NCBI RefSeq assembly: GCF_020809045.1
Contig: NZ_CP078079.1
Location: 1,240,001 to 1,304,000, forward strand
Direction of reading: 5' to 3'
Length of the DNA stretch: 64,000 nucleotides
DNA from: Pseudarthrobacter sp. L1SW
Lineage (GTDB): Bacteria > Actinomycetota > Actinomycetes > Actinomycetales > Micrococcaceae
Shown here: in pieces, positions 43,813 through 51,326 of the stretch
Numbering within the stretch: the first letter of the stretch is position 1
Layout: each line of letters starts with the position of its first letter
The notes under the pieces: model-generated
Database searches by the model: none
What the model saw: only the letters and a program-made list of their open reading frames with translations
Told to the model about the DNA's origin: nothing
Made by a program: the position numbers and the translations under genes

Positions 43813-46459
43813 CGGCCATAAGCCTGCCACCGCGCACCGGCTCCTCACCGGACGGCGGGAGCCGCTGGAACGGATCTGCACCATAGTCCGGAACCACTCC
43901 AGCCAGGCGGTTTTTGTCATGGCAGGGCCGGGCATAGGGAAGTCATCCCTGACGGAGGGGATCGCGGAACGCTTCGGCGGTGACCTGAACGTTCTGCAGC
44001 TGCACGGCAGTTCTGCCCTTGCTGCCGTGCCGTTCGGCGTCCTTACTCCCTATACCGGCGAGCTGACTGCGGAGGAGTCAGTGTCTCCGGTTGCCGTCCT
44101 GCGGTCCATGTGGAGTTATTTCGAAAAACTGAAGACCGGAAACGGAGCACCTGTCCTGCTCCTGGTGGATGACGCGCATTACCTGGACGAGGCTTCGGCC
44201 GGCGTGGTGGCGGACCTGATTTCGGCCGGCTGGGCAACAGTGGTTGCCGCTGCCAGGCCGCGGCCGGGCCTTCCGCAGCCGCTGGACCAGCTCTGGTACG
44301 ACGGCCTTGCCGAACGCGTGGACCTGCGTCCGCTGAACCGTGAACAAATCGAGGAAGTCCTGGACCACGTCCTTGACGGGACTGTGCCGGACGCCACCGT
44401 GGACGCCGTCTGGAGCGCCTCCGGCGGCAACCCCCGGATCCTGGACGCACTGCTCCATGATGCTGCAGAAGCCGGGATACTGGCCAAGCGGAACGGAATC
44501 TGGGTCCTGCTGGGTCCGTTGCCCACGGACGGTGTCCGGCTCACGGCAGTTGTGACAAAAGACCACCTCCGGCGCCGGCCGGAGGAACAGGAAGCCCTGA
44601 AATTCATTGCGCTTGGCGGGCCGGTGGGCCGGAAGGTCATCGAGGACATTTGCGGGGCGCCGGTGGTCCGCTCGCTGCTGGACCAGCAGATGGTGGTCGA
44701 GAACTCGGGCGTTCCCGCTGAACTGACCGTCTGGAACGGCCTGTTCGCGGAGGCCATCAGAAACACCATCTCGGTTTCCCGCAGCCTGCAGCTCCTGGAA
44801 AAAATCCGGGAGCACAAGGACCCCGCCACACTGCGCGGCGAAGGCCGGCTGCGGTCCGTGGAATGGGCCCTCGAGTGTGGCCTGCGGGTGCCCGACGCCG
44901 AGATGCTGGACGCCGCGCGCGAGGCATTGACCCGTTTCCGGAACCACAGCGCCCGCGCCATCGCTGCCAAGGTGCAGGACCCGGAGTTCCTGCCGCTTGC
45001 CCGTGCCATCCAAGCGCGCGCCCTGTACAACGAGGCCTCGTATCCCGAGGCTGCGGCCCTGCTTGACTCCTGCTGGCAGCAGCTGGCAGGCCACCCCGAG
45101 GGCCCTTCCGTCCTGCTCCTGAGGGCTGCTGCCCATCAGGCGACGGGCCGCCCCCTTGCCGTCCTGGCAGAGGAAATGGGGGAACAACACCCCGATCCGG
45201 CGGAGGCAGCTGCGGGGTGGCGGGAGGAGCTTCTCCAGCTGCTGCAGCTCGGTGCGGACCTGGATGCGGAGGCACTGCGCGGCCGCGTGGCAGACCTCAG
45301 GAACCGCAGCTCCACCGAGGTAGAGGCGCCGGTTGCCAGGGTTGTGGGAGAGGCCGTCCTGGCACACGCCCTGGCCGCAGCTGGTAAGGCTGCCGAAGGA
45401 CTTGAGGCCGCACTGTTCGCGGCCTCGGACCTGCGGCCGCTGGAAGGGAGGCTCTTTTTCTTTTCGGAGTACGTCCTGGGCCGGCTGGTTGCCGATTACC
45501 TTGCCATGGGGGAGTGGGAATCCGCAGAGCGTGAGCTCGAAAGCTACGCTGCAGGCCATGCGCACTCGGCCGCCACCTTCAACGGCAGCCTGCAGGTGCT
45601 TCGCGGCTATTCCATGCTGCGGCAGGGCCGGATGGAACGGGCGTACCAGCTGCTGCTGCCGGCGGTCGAAGCGCTGCGGCTGAACGATCCGCTCCAGCTG
45701 TTCCGTTTCGGGTCTGCGCTGGGTTTCTATGTTGCGGCGCGGCTGGGGGACACTGCCCAGGGCAAGCGGCTCGAACAGGACTACAAGGACGCCGTGGCAG
45801 GCGCGCCCGCCCACGATTTTGTTGCCCGCGCCTACGTTGCCGCCGCATCAGAGTACCTGTCACGGGACGGCAAGGGCCTGGCTGCACTGCACACGCTCAT
45901 GACGACCAATGAGGCCTCTACAAGGGCGGGTACGCTGCTGGAGCTCCTCGGACTCGGCTGGGACCTGGGGGACCCCTCGGTGATCCCCATGGTGCAGACC
46001 GCAGCGCAAGGCGTGGAAGGCCGTTGGGCAGCCGCGATGCTGAAACTGGCCACGGACTGGCAAGCCGCCGACGGGGATGCGTTGATGGATACCGCGGCCG
46101 CGCTGGAGGAATCCGGCTTCGTCAACCTCGCCCGTGAGGCCTACGCCCGCGCCAGCACCGTGCTGGAACAGTCAGGGGAGCGCCGCCGGTCCAGGCAGGC
46201 CGTCGCCCAGCGCGAAAAGTGTGACCACGAACTCGGCGAGCGGTTCCGGGAGGGCCGTTTCATTGCCGCGACCCCGGCCGTCCAGCTCACCCGCCGCGAA
46301 CAGGACATTGTCGAGCTCGCCGTGCAGGGCCTCACGGACCGGGAGATCGCCCAGCGGCTCATGGTGTCCGTCCGCACAGTTGAGGGACACCTGTACCGCA
46401 CCTACGTGAAACTTGGTGTACGCAGCCGGGATGAGCTCGACGCAGCACTCCCCAAGTAG
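43799..46459 (+). CDS. LuxR-type regulator with STAND-like ATPase domain (second of tandem pair), non-canonical start
   Basis: About 886 residues from a CTG at 43799. Walker A GPGIGKSS is at 43-50, Walker B LLLVDDAHYLDE near 120-131, GGNP near 206, then helical repeats and a C-terminal LuxR helix-turn-helix (RREQDIVELAVQGLTDREIA, VRTVEGHLYRTYVKLG). The first ATG in frame is 43919, but starting there removes the beta-strand AVFV that precedes the P-loop. The 40 codons upstream (RREPLERICTIVRNHSSQA) read as genuine family sequence, yet contain no ATG, GTG or TTG before the TGA at 43796. CTG 43799 with AGGGG about 8 bases upstream overlaps the end of the first gene and is the best candidate. Confidence 0.85.
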   Translation: MDSSNGHKPATAHRLLTGRREPLERICTIVRNHSSQAVFVMAGPGIGKSSLTEGIAERFGGDLNVLQLHGSSALAAVPFGVLTPYTGELTAEESVSPVAVLRSMWSYFEKLKTGNGAPVLLLVDDAHYLDEASAGVVADLISAGWATVVAAARPRPGLPQPLDQLWYDGLAERVDLRPLNREQIEEVLDHVLDGTVPDATVDAVWSASGGNPRILDALLHDAAEAGILAKRNGIWVLLGPLPTDGVRLTAVVTKDHLRRRPEEQEALKFIALGGPVGRKVIEDICGAPVVRSLLDQQMVVENSGVPAELTVWNGLFAEAIRNTISVSRSLQLLEKIREHKDPATLRGEGRLRSVEWALECGLRVPDAEMLDAAREALTRFRNHSARAIAAKVQDPEFLPLARAIQARALYNEASYPEAAALLDSCWQQLAGHPEGPSVLLLRAAAHQATGRPLAVLAEEMGEQHPDPAEAAAGWREELLQLLQLGADLDAEALRGRVADLRNRSSTEVEAPVARVVGEAVLAHALAAAGKAAEGLEAALFAASDLRPLEGRLFFFSEYVLGRLVADYLAMGEWESAERELESYAAGHAHSAATFNGSLQVLRGYSMLRQGRMERAYQLLLPAVEALRLNDPLQLFRFGSALGFYVAARLGDTAQGKRLEQDYKDAVAGAPAHDFVARAYVAAASEYLSRDGKGLAALHTLMTTNEASTRAGTLLELLGLGWDLGDPSVIPMVQTAAQGVEGRWAAAMLKLATDWQAADGDALMDTAAALEESGFVNLAREAYARASTVLEQSGERRRSRQAVAQREKCDHELGERFREGRFIAATPAVQLTRREQDIVELAVQGLTDREIAQRLMVSVRTVEGHLYRTYVKLGVRSRDELDAALPK

Positions 46460-46570
46460 CCAAGTAGCGGTACAAAAAACACCGGCCCCGGCGCCGTCGC
46501 GGCACAGCCGCACTTTGCCCTGCCCGCTGCCGCCTGATGCACAGGGCACCGGCCGCCGTCGCACATCACC

Positions 46571-46591
46571 CGCCCGGGTATCAGCCGGGCG
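46571..46591 (+). terminator. Hairpin after the second regulator gene
   Basis: CGCCCGG (46571-46577) pairs with CCGGGCG (46585-46591) across a 7-base loop. It is about 110 bases after the regulator stop. Confidence 0.45.
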
Positions 46592-46618
46592 GTCCCGGTA
46601 GTACCTGGTCCGAGAATT

Positions 46619-46635
46619 CGAGTACTGCCTACTCG
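46619..46635. promoter_or_regulatory. Operator-like dyad CGAGTA-N5-TACTCG
   Basis: A perfect 6+6 inverted repeat with a 5-base spacer. The smaller dyad GGTAGTACC is centred 26 bases upstream on the same face of the helix. No regulator is known for it. Confidence 0.4.
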
Positions 46636-46773
46636 TGTACGTCCCGCCGCCGCAGTATTTACTTAAGGAAGCAAAGGACGCGGCGAACAAAAGCCGCAGA
46701 GAATGCCGAAAGCAGTACAAGGCTCCTCAAGTTTCCGGTCCCCGTGACCGGGCCAGACGGGGCCGGCGGCGTC

Positions 46774-46797
46774 AGAGTCTTCTGAGACCGAGACTCT
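46774..46797. terminator. Hairpin AGAGTCT/AGACTCT
   Basis: Seven-base arms (46774-46780, 46791-46797) around a 10-base loop, followed by a run of C. It may end a short transcript from the region. Confidence 0.35.
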
Positions 46798-46844
46798 CCC
46801 CCCAGCCGTCGCCGGCCCTCCATTCCGCGGGCTGAAGCCCGGAG

Positions 46845-46885
46845 CGGCTGTGGCGGCTGCCCTTCCCGGGCGGCCGCCACAGCCG
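46845..46885 (+). terminator. Strong hairpin upstream of sufS
   Basis: CGGCTGTGGCGGC (46845-46857) pairs perfectly with 46873-46885; a T-G pair and GCCC/GGGC extend it to about 18 bp around a 5-base loop. It lies 8 bases before the sufS -10 box and would isolate sufS from upstream transcription. Confidence 0.6.
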
Positions 46886-46893
46886 TGCTGTGG

Positions 46894-46899
46894 GACAAT
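46894..46899 (+). promoter_or_regulatory. Candidate -10 box of sufS-sufU
   Basis: GACAAT would start transcription near 46906 and leave a short leader before TTG 46935. Confidence 0.35.
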
Positions 46900-46934
46900 T
46901 GAGTGTCATCCATTGGCATCTCAAGGAGTTAGTT

Positions 46935-48260
46935 TTGGCCGTAGTATCAACGCCAGCCACACTGGAACGCGCCTTGCCGGCCATGGACGATGCAGAGGTT
47001 CTCCGCATCCGCAATGACTTTCCGGTCCTGCACCAGCTGGTCAACGGCAAGCCGCTCGTTTACCTCGACTCCGGCGCCACGTCGCAGAACCCCCTGAGCG
47101 TCATCGAAGCGGAACAGGAATTCTACGAACAGCGCAACGCGGCCGTGCACCGGGGTGCGCACCACCTTGCCGTCGAGGCCACCGAGGCCTTCGAAGATGC
47201 CCGGCAGACCATCGCGGACTTTATCGGCGCTGACTACGCGGAGACTGTCTGGACGTCAAACGCCACCGAGGGCCTCAACCTGCTCAGCTACGCCTTGTCC
47301 AACGCCGGGTTATGGGCCGCCCAGGGCAGGGGCGACGCCAGGCTCAAGGAGCTGGCCCTGAACCCGGGCGATGAAATCGTGGTCACCGAGATGGAGCACC
47401 ACGCCAACCTGATCCCGTGGCAGGAACTGGCCTTCCGTACCGGCGCCACCCTGCGGTACATCCCCATCGACGACGCCGGCCACCTCCGCATGGATGCGGC
47501 CGCGGAGATCATCGGCGCCCGGACCCGGGTGCTGGCGTTCACCCACGCGTCGAATGTCCTGGGCACCATCAACCCGGTCGCCGACCTCGTGGCCCTTGCC
47601 AGGCGGGCCGGCGCCCTGGTGGTCCTGGACGCCTGCCAGTCCGCCCCGCACCTGGCCCTGGACGTCAAGGCCCTGGACGTCGACTTTGCCGTGTTCTCCG
47701 GCCACAAGATGCTCGCCCCCACCGGGATCGGGGTGCTGTACGGCAAGCAGGATCTGCTGGATGTCCTGCCGCCCTTCCTGACGGGCGGCTCCATGATCAC
47801 CACCGTGACGATGGAACGGGCCGAGTACCTGCCGGCACCACAGCGCTTCGAAGCCGGAACGCAGCGGATCTCCCAGGCCGTGGCGCTGGCGGCTGCAGCC
47901 AACTACCTGACGGAAACCGGGCTGGACCGGATCCACCAGTGGGAAGCCGGGCTCGGCCAGCGCATGGTCACCGGGCTGGAGTCCCTTCCCGGAATCCGGG
48001 TCCTGGGCCCCGCCGCGGGCCAGGAACGCATCGGACTGGCTGCCTTCGACGTCGAAGGGGTCCATGCCCATGACGTGGGCCAGTTCCTGGACTCGCGGGG
48101 AATCGCCGTCCGCGTTGGCCACCACTGCGCGCAGCCCCTGCACCGCAGGCTGGGCCTTACCGCCACCACCAGGGCCAGCGCCTACCTCTACAACACGACG
48201 GACGACGTCGACCAATTCCTGGATGCCGTAGCCGGCGTGCGGGCTTATTTCCGCGCTTAG
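46935..48260 (+). CDS. sufS: Cysteine desulfurase SufS
   Basis: The 441-residue PLP enzyme removes sulfur from cysteine for Fe-S cluster assembly. The PLP lysine lies in FSGHKMLAPTGIG and the catalytic Cys in VGHHCAQPLHRR. LDSGATSQNP near the start is typical. TTG 46935 was chosen because AAGGAG lies 6 bases upstream. It is followed by sufU at 21 bases. No sufB, sufC or sufD gene is nearby, so the scaffold genes must be elsewhere. Confidence 0.95.
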   Translation: MAVVSTPATLERALPAMDDAEVLRIRNDFPVLHQLVNGKPLVYLDSGATSQNPLSVIEAEQEFYEQRNAAVHRGAHHLAVEATEAFEDARQTIADFIGADYAETVWTSNATEGLNLLSYALSNAGLWAAQGRGDARLKELALNPGDEIVVTEMEHHANLIPWQELAFRTGATLRYIPIDDAGHLRMDAAAEIIGARTRVLAFTHASNVLGTINPVADLVALARRAGALVVLDACQSAPHLALDVKALDVDFAVFSGHKMLAPTGIGVLYGKQDLLDVLPPFLTGGSMITTVTMERAEYLPAPQRFEAGTQRISQAVALAAAANYLTETGLDRIHQWEAGLGQRMVTGLESLPGIRVLGPAAGQERIGLAAFDVEGVHAHDVGQFLDSRGIAVRVGHHCAQPLHRRLGLTATTRASAYLYNTTDDVDQFLDAVAGVRAYFRA

Positions 48261-48281
48261 CGGGGAAACCGAAGGACACCC

Positions 48282-48731
48282 ATGAGCCTTGACCAGCTGT
48301 ACCAGCAGATCATCCTGGACCATTCGAAGGCCCGTCACGGCAGCGGACTTGCCGGAACAGCGGCCCCCGAAGGCGCTTCCACCGGCCAGTCGCACCAGCT
48401 CAACCCGGTGTGCGGCGACGAGGTCACCGTGAGGCTCGCCGTGGCTGACGGAAGAGTGGCCCAGGTTTCGTGGGACGGGGCAGGATGCTCCATCTCCATG
48501 GCATCCGCCTCCGTGCTCAGCGAAATGGCTGAGGGAATGACCGTGGCGGAGTTGCACGAAGTGATTGACAGCTTCCGTGAGGTTTTGCGCTCCCGGGGAA
48601 AGGTCCCGGCGGATCCGGAGCTGCTGGGGGATGCCGCCGCGTTTGAGGGCGTGGCCCGCTACGCGGCGCGGGTCAAATGCGCAATGATTTCCTGGGTTGC
48701 GGCGGAGGACGCGCTCAATCAGGCCGCCTGA
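48282..48731 (+). CDS. sufU: SufU, Fe-S assembly sulfurtransferase
   Basis: The 149-residue NifU/SufU-type protein accepts sulfur from SufS through a zinc-bound site. The three metal-binding Cys are in NPVCGDE, GAGCSIS and VKCAMIS, and the 18-residue insertion typical of SufU is present in the middle. ATG with a GAAGGA-type site. Operon partner of sufS. Confidence 0.95.
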   Translation: MSLDQLYQQIILDHSKARHGSGLAGTAAPEGASTGQSHQLNPVCGDEVTVRLAVADGRVAQVSWDGAGCSISMASASVLSEMAEGMTVAELHEVIDSFREVLRSRGKVPADPELLGDAAAFEGVARYAARVKCAMISWVAAEDALNQAA

Positions 48732-48765
48732 ACCAGGCCTGCCATCGCGCGGGTGCCCGGGCGAA

Positions 48766-48809
48766 AAAGAGGAAGGCCCCCGTCCCGGCGGGACGGGGGC
48801 CTTCCTTTT
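48766..48809. terminator. Bidirectional terminator between sufU and the SCO4848-family gene
   Basis: A perfect 16-bp stem (48771-48786 with 48790-48805) with a 3-base loop is flanked by an A-run before and TTTT after. It serves both convergent genes. Confidence 0.85.
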
Positions 48810-48817
48810 GCAGTTCC

Positions 48818-49039
48818 CTAGCTGGCCAGCGCCATGATGCCGATCACGGCGGTGGCCGCGCCCAGCACCATGGAGACGCCCACCAGGACCACGTGGACCG
48901 TGAGGAACTTCGTCGCCTTGCCGGCGGAGTCCCTGGCACGCGGATCCTTCATGACCCGGCGCAGGAACTGCGGCCAGACCACAAGGGACCACACCCCCGC
49001 AATGACCAGGACCAGTGAGGCGAAGACGGGCAGTTCCAT
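48818..49039 (-). CDS. SCO4848-family small membrane protein
   Basis: The 73-residue protein has two membrane segments (about 6-25 and 47-70) with a WPQFLRRVMKDPRARD loop between. It resembles the actinobacterial SCO4848 family of unknown function. It starts 3 bases after the DUF2505 stop, so the two are co-transcribed. Confidence 0.75.
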   Translation of the reverse strand: MELPVFASLVLVIAGVWSLVVWPQFLRRVMKDPRARDSAGKATKFLTVHVVLVGVSMVLGAATAVIGIMALAS

Positions 49040-49042
49040 GGA

Positions 49043-49540
49043 CTAGTGGCTTTCCAGCCAGGCCTGGGCCTGCTGGGCCTGCAGGTTAAGGGCCTTGGCC
49101 ACCATCGGCTCGGCGGCGTCGGCAATCTTTCCGCCGAGGAACGGCACAGAAGACGAAACCGCACCTTCGAGCTCTACGCGCGTCCCGCCGTCGGCCGCTA
49201 CCAGCCGCTGCACAGCGGTGACGTCCACCGGTGCGCCGGCGATCTTCAAGGAGATGTTGCTCTGGCGGGACCCGTCCGCTGCGGGGGCGTCCCAGTTTTC
49301 CACCTGCGTCACCTTCAGGGACTCACCCACGAACTTCCGGGCGATCTCGGGGAGGCGGGTGGTGGGAAGGGTCCGCACGGACGTGGCGCTGAAGGCTCCG
49401 GCAACATCTCCGTCCACGGTGAATGACTCCAGCGAACCGCCCACCAACTGGCTGACGTGGCGCTGGAAGTCCTCGTTCACCAGCACGGCTGCGACGCTGT
49501 CGACGGAGTGGGGAAGGGTGGTGTTTGCACTCAAGGCCAT
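49043..49540 (-). CDS. DUF2505 domain-containing protein
   Basis: The 165-residue soluble protein matches DUF2505, a START-like fold found in actinobacteria (HSVDSVAAVLVNEDFQRH near the start, PFLGGKIADAAEP near the end). It probably binds a hydrophobic ligand; function unknown. ATG with AGGAGG upstream. A TAGGAT box at 49581-49586 overlaps the stop codon of the preceding gene. Confidence 0.85.
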   Translation of the reverse strand: MALSANTTLPHSVDSVAAVLVNEDFQRHVSQLVGGSLESFTVDGDVAGAFSATSVRTLPTTRLPEIARKFVGESLKVTQVENWDAPAADGSRQSNISLKIAGAPVDVTAVQRLVAADGGTRVELEGAVSSSVPFLGGKIADAAEPMVAKALNLQAQQAQAWLESH

Positions 49541-49580
49541 GGGTCCTCCTGGGACATGGGGGTCGGATTAGGCTCCAAAC

Positions 49581-49586
49581 ATCCTA
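49581..49586 (-). promoter_or_regulatory. Candidate -10 box of the DUF2505 gene
   Basis: TAGGAT on the minus strand overlaps the stop codon of the SDR gene and would give a leader of about 34 bases. Confidence 0.45.
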
Positions 49587-51092
49587 CGGGGTCCTTGCCG
49601 CGCGCTCCGCATCCGCGATCTCCTGTGCCGCGCTGGTGATGTTCCTGGCCATGGCGGGAAAGATCAGGCTGTGGAACGGGAGGACCGCCAGCCAGTACAG
49701 CCTGCCGCTCAGTCCTTTGGGAAAGAAGATGGCCCGCTGCCGGTAGCGGCTGCCGTTCCCGTCGGGCTCCACGGAGAGCTCCAGCCAGGCCCTGCCCGGC
49801 GCACGCATTTCCGCGCGGAGCCGCAGCAGCCTGCCGCGGTCGATCCGTTCAACACGCCACCAGTCCACCACCTCCCCGGCCGCAAGGGTGTGGGGATGCC
49901 GCCTGCCGCGCAGCAGCCCGGCGCCCCCTGTCAGCTTGTCCAGCCAGCCGCGTACCTGCCATGCCAGGGGCAGGGAATACCAGCCGTTCCGGCCGCCGAT
50001 GCCCTCGATGACCGTCCACACCTTCGCGGGGTCCACATCGCCGTGGAACGTCCGCTCGTCGATGTACACCTTGTGGCCGGCCCACTCGGGGTCGCTGGGC
50101 AGGGGATCGGATGCGGCGCCGGCATTGGCCCAGGTGGTTTCCACCTGCCCGTCACGTTCCTTGCCGAGCGCAAGTGCGACGGCGGTGCGATAGCCGGTCA
50201 GGCCGCCGTCGGGCTGCGGGATGTACTGGTCGATGTCGTGTTCGTCGGACACGGCGTCGTGCTGCAGGGACTGGACCAGCGGCATGGCCATGGACAACGG
50301 GATTGGCGTGGTGAGGGCAACCCACATGCCGGCGAGCTTGGGCGCGGGAATGGGCAGCGCCAGCACCGGGCGGTAGGGCAGGCCTGCCTCGGCCGCGTAC
50401 TCCTGCATCATCCCGGCGTAGGTGAGGACCTGGCGGCAGCCCACGTCGAACGTGCGGTTGAGCGGGCCGGCCAAGGAGGCAGCGGAGACCAGGTAGTACA
50501 GGACATCGCGCACGGCGATAGCCTCGATCCGGTTCCGGACCCAGCTGGGCGCCGGCATCAGGGGGAGTGTTTCGGCGAGGTGGCGGATCATCTCGAAGGA
50601 CGCCGAACCGGAGCCGATGACCACGCCGGCCTGGAATACGACGGCGTCCACCGGACTGTCCAGGAACACCTGTCCCACGGCCTCCCTTGAGCGCATGTGG
50701 GTGGACAGCTCCACGCCCGCCGGGTGGAGCCCGCCGAGGTAGACGATCCTGGCGACTCCTGCCGCAGCCGCGGCGTCCGCTGCGATGCGTGCCATCGCCT
50801 GTTCTTTCGCCTCGAACCCCGCCCCGGCCGCCATCGAGTGCACCAGGTAGTACAGCACGTCGACACCGGCCAGCGCCTGGCGGAGGGCGCCGTCGTCGTC
50901 GAGGCTGCTTTCCACAACGTCCACCCGGTCCCGCCAGGGCACACCGGCGATCTTGTCCGGTGAGCGCACCAGGACCTTGACCGCATGGCCGGCCTCCAGG
51001 AGCTTGGGCACCAGCCGGCCGCCGATGTAGCCGGTAGCACCGGTGACCAGGACGGTTCTGGATGTTCGCGTGGTGTTGCCGGGTTCGGTCAT
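49584..51092 (-). CDS. SDR family NAD(P)-binding protein with DUF2867 domain
   Basis: The 502-residue protein has an N-terminal atypical SDR domain (VLVTGATGYIGGRLVPKLL, residues about 11-29, and IVYLGGLHP) and a C-terminal DUF2867 domain (about 350-490, with NGWYSLPLAWQVRGWLDKL and IFFPKGLSGRLYW). The usual YxxxK catalytic pair is not evident, so the N-terminus may only bind a nucleotide cofactor. The combination is common in actinobacteria; substrate unknown. ATG 51092 has AAGGAG upstream. Divergent from mfd. Confidence 0.87.
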   Translation of the reverse strand: MTEPGNTTRTSRTVLVTGATGYIGGRLVPKLLEAGHAVKVLVRSPDKIAGVPWRDRVDVVESSLDDDGALRQALAGVDVLYYLVHSMAAGAGFEAKEQAMARIAADAAAAAGVARIVYLGGLHPAGVELSTHMRSREAVGQVFLDSPVDAVVFQAGVVIGSGSASFEMIRHLAETLPLMPAPSWVRNRIEAIAVRDVLYYLVSAASLAGPLNRTFDVGCRQVLTYAGMMQEYAAEAGLPYRPVLALPIPAPKLAGMWVALTTPIPLSMAMPLVQSLQHDAVSDEHDIDQYIPQPDGGLTGYRTAVALALGKERDGQVETTWANAGAASDPLPSDPEWAGHKVYIDERTFHGDVDPAKVWTVIEGIGGRNGWYSLPLAWQVRGWLDKLTGGAGLLRGRRHPHTLAAGEVVDWWRVERIDRGRLLRLRAEMRAPGRAWLELSVEPDGNGSRYRQRAIFFPKGLSGRLYWLAVLPFHSLIFPAMARNITSAAQEIADAERAARTP

Positions 51093-51200
51093 GCTGACTC
51101 CTTTTTGTCCATAGGCCATTCGGAGTGGCTCGCCGTTTGGACGGCCCGTTCTTCCGGGCGGGTTGTTTTCTTGCCCGTTGGCCGGAGGTCCCGCCCTGCC

Positions 51201-51206
51201 AGCCTA
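51201..51206 (-). promoter_or_regulatory. -10 box of the SDR-DUF2867 gene
   Basis: TAGGCT on the minus strand, about 108 bases upstream of ATG 51092. It is divergent from the mfd box 36 bases away. Confidence 0.45.
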
Positions 51207-51241
51207 GCCCTGGGGCGGCTCGTATTGTCGCTCCTGCGCGG

Positions 51242-51247
51242 TAGGCT
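51242..51247 (+). promoter_or_regulatory. -10 box of mfd
   Basis: TAGGCT would start transcription near 51254, leaving a leader of about 73 bases before ATG 51327. Confidence 0.5.
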
Positions 51248-51326
51248 GGGTTTACCCGGGATTCGAAGAGAATTTCGGGTTTTCGCGTTGCCTGCCTTTC
51301 GTTGCACACCACAGGAGCTTTCTGCC

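Larger units (their letters stand above)
46460..46934. other. 475-bp non-coding region between the regulators and sufS
   Basis: No credible gene is visible. The region contains three hairpins (46571-46591, 46774-46797, 46845-46885), two operator-like dyads (GGTAGTACC at 46597-46605 and CGAGTA-N5-TACTCG at 46619-46635), a locally AT-richer stretch (46650-46730) and the sufS promoter. A short Lys/Arg-rich frame from GTG 46635 can be read but has no support. Confidence 0.6.

Noticed and set aside
46635..46835. A 66-residue Lys/Arg-rich frame starting YVPPPQYLL
   Set aside because: No ribosome binding site and no family resemblance; the last half is Arg/Pro-rich and overlaps hairpins. Kept only as part of the non-coding block.
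50985..51326. Extension of mfd to 50985
   Set aside because: It would overlap the start of the divergent SDR-DUF2867 gene and cross a TAGGCT promoter; ATG 51327 has AGGAG and a typical Mfd N-terminus.
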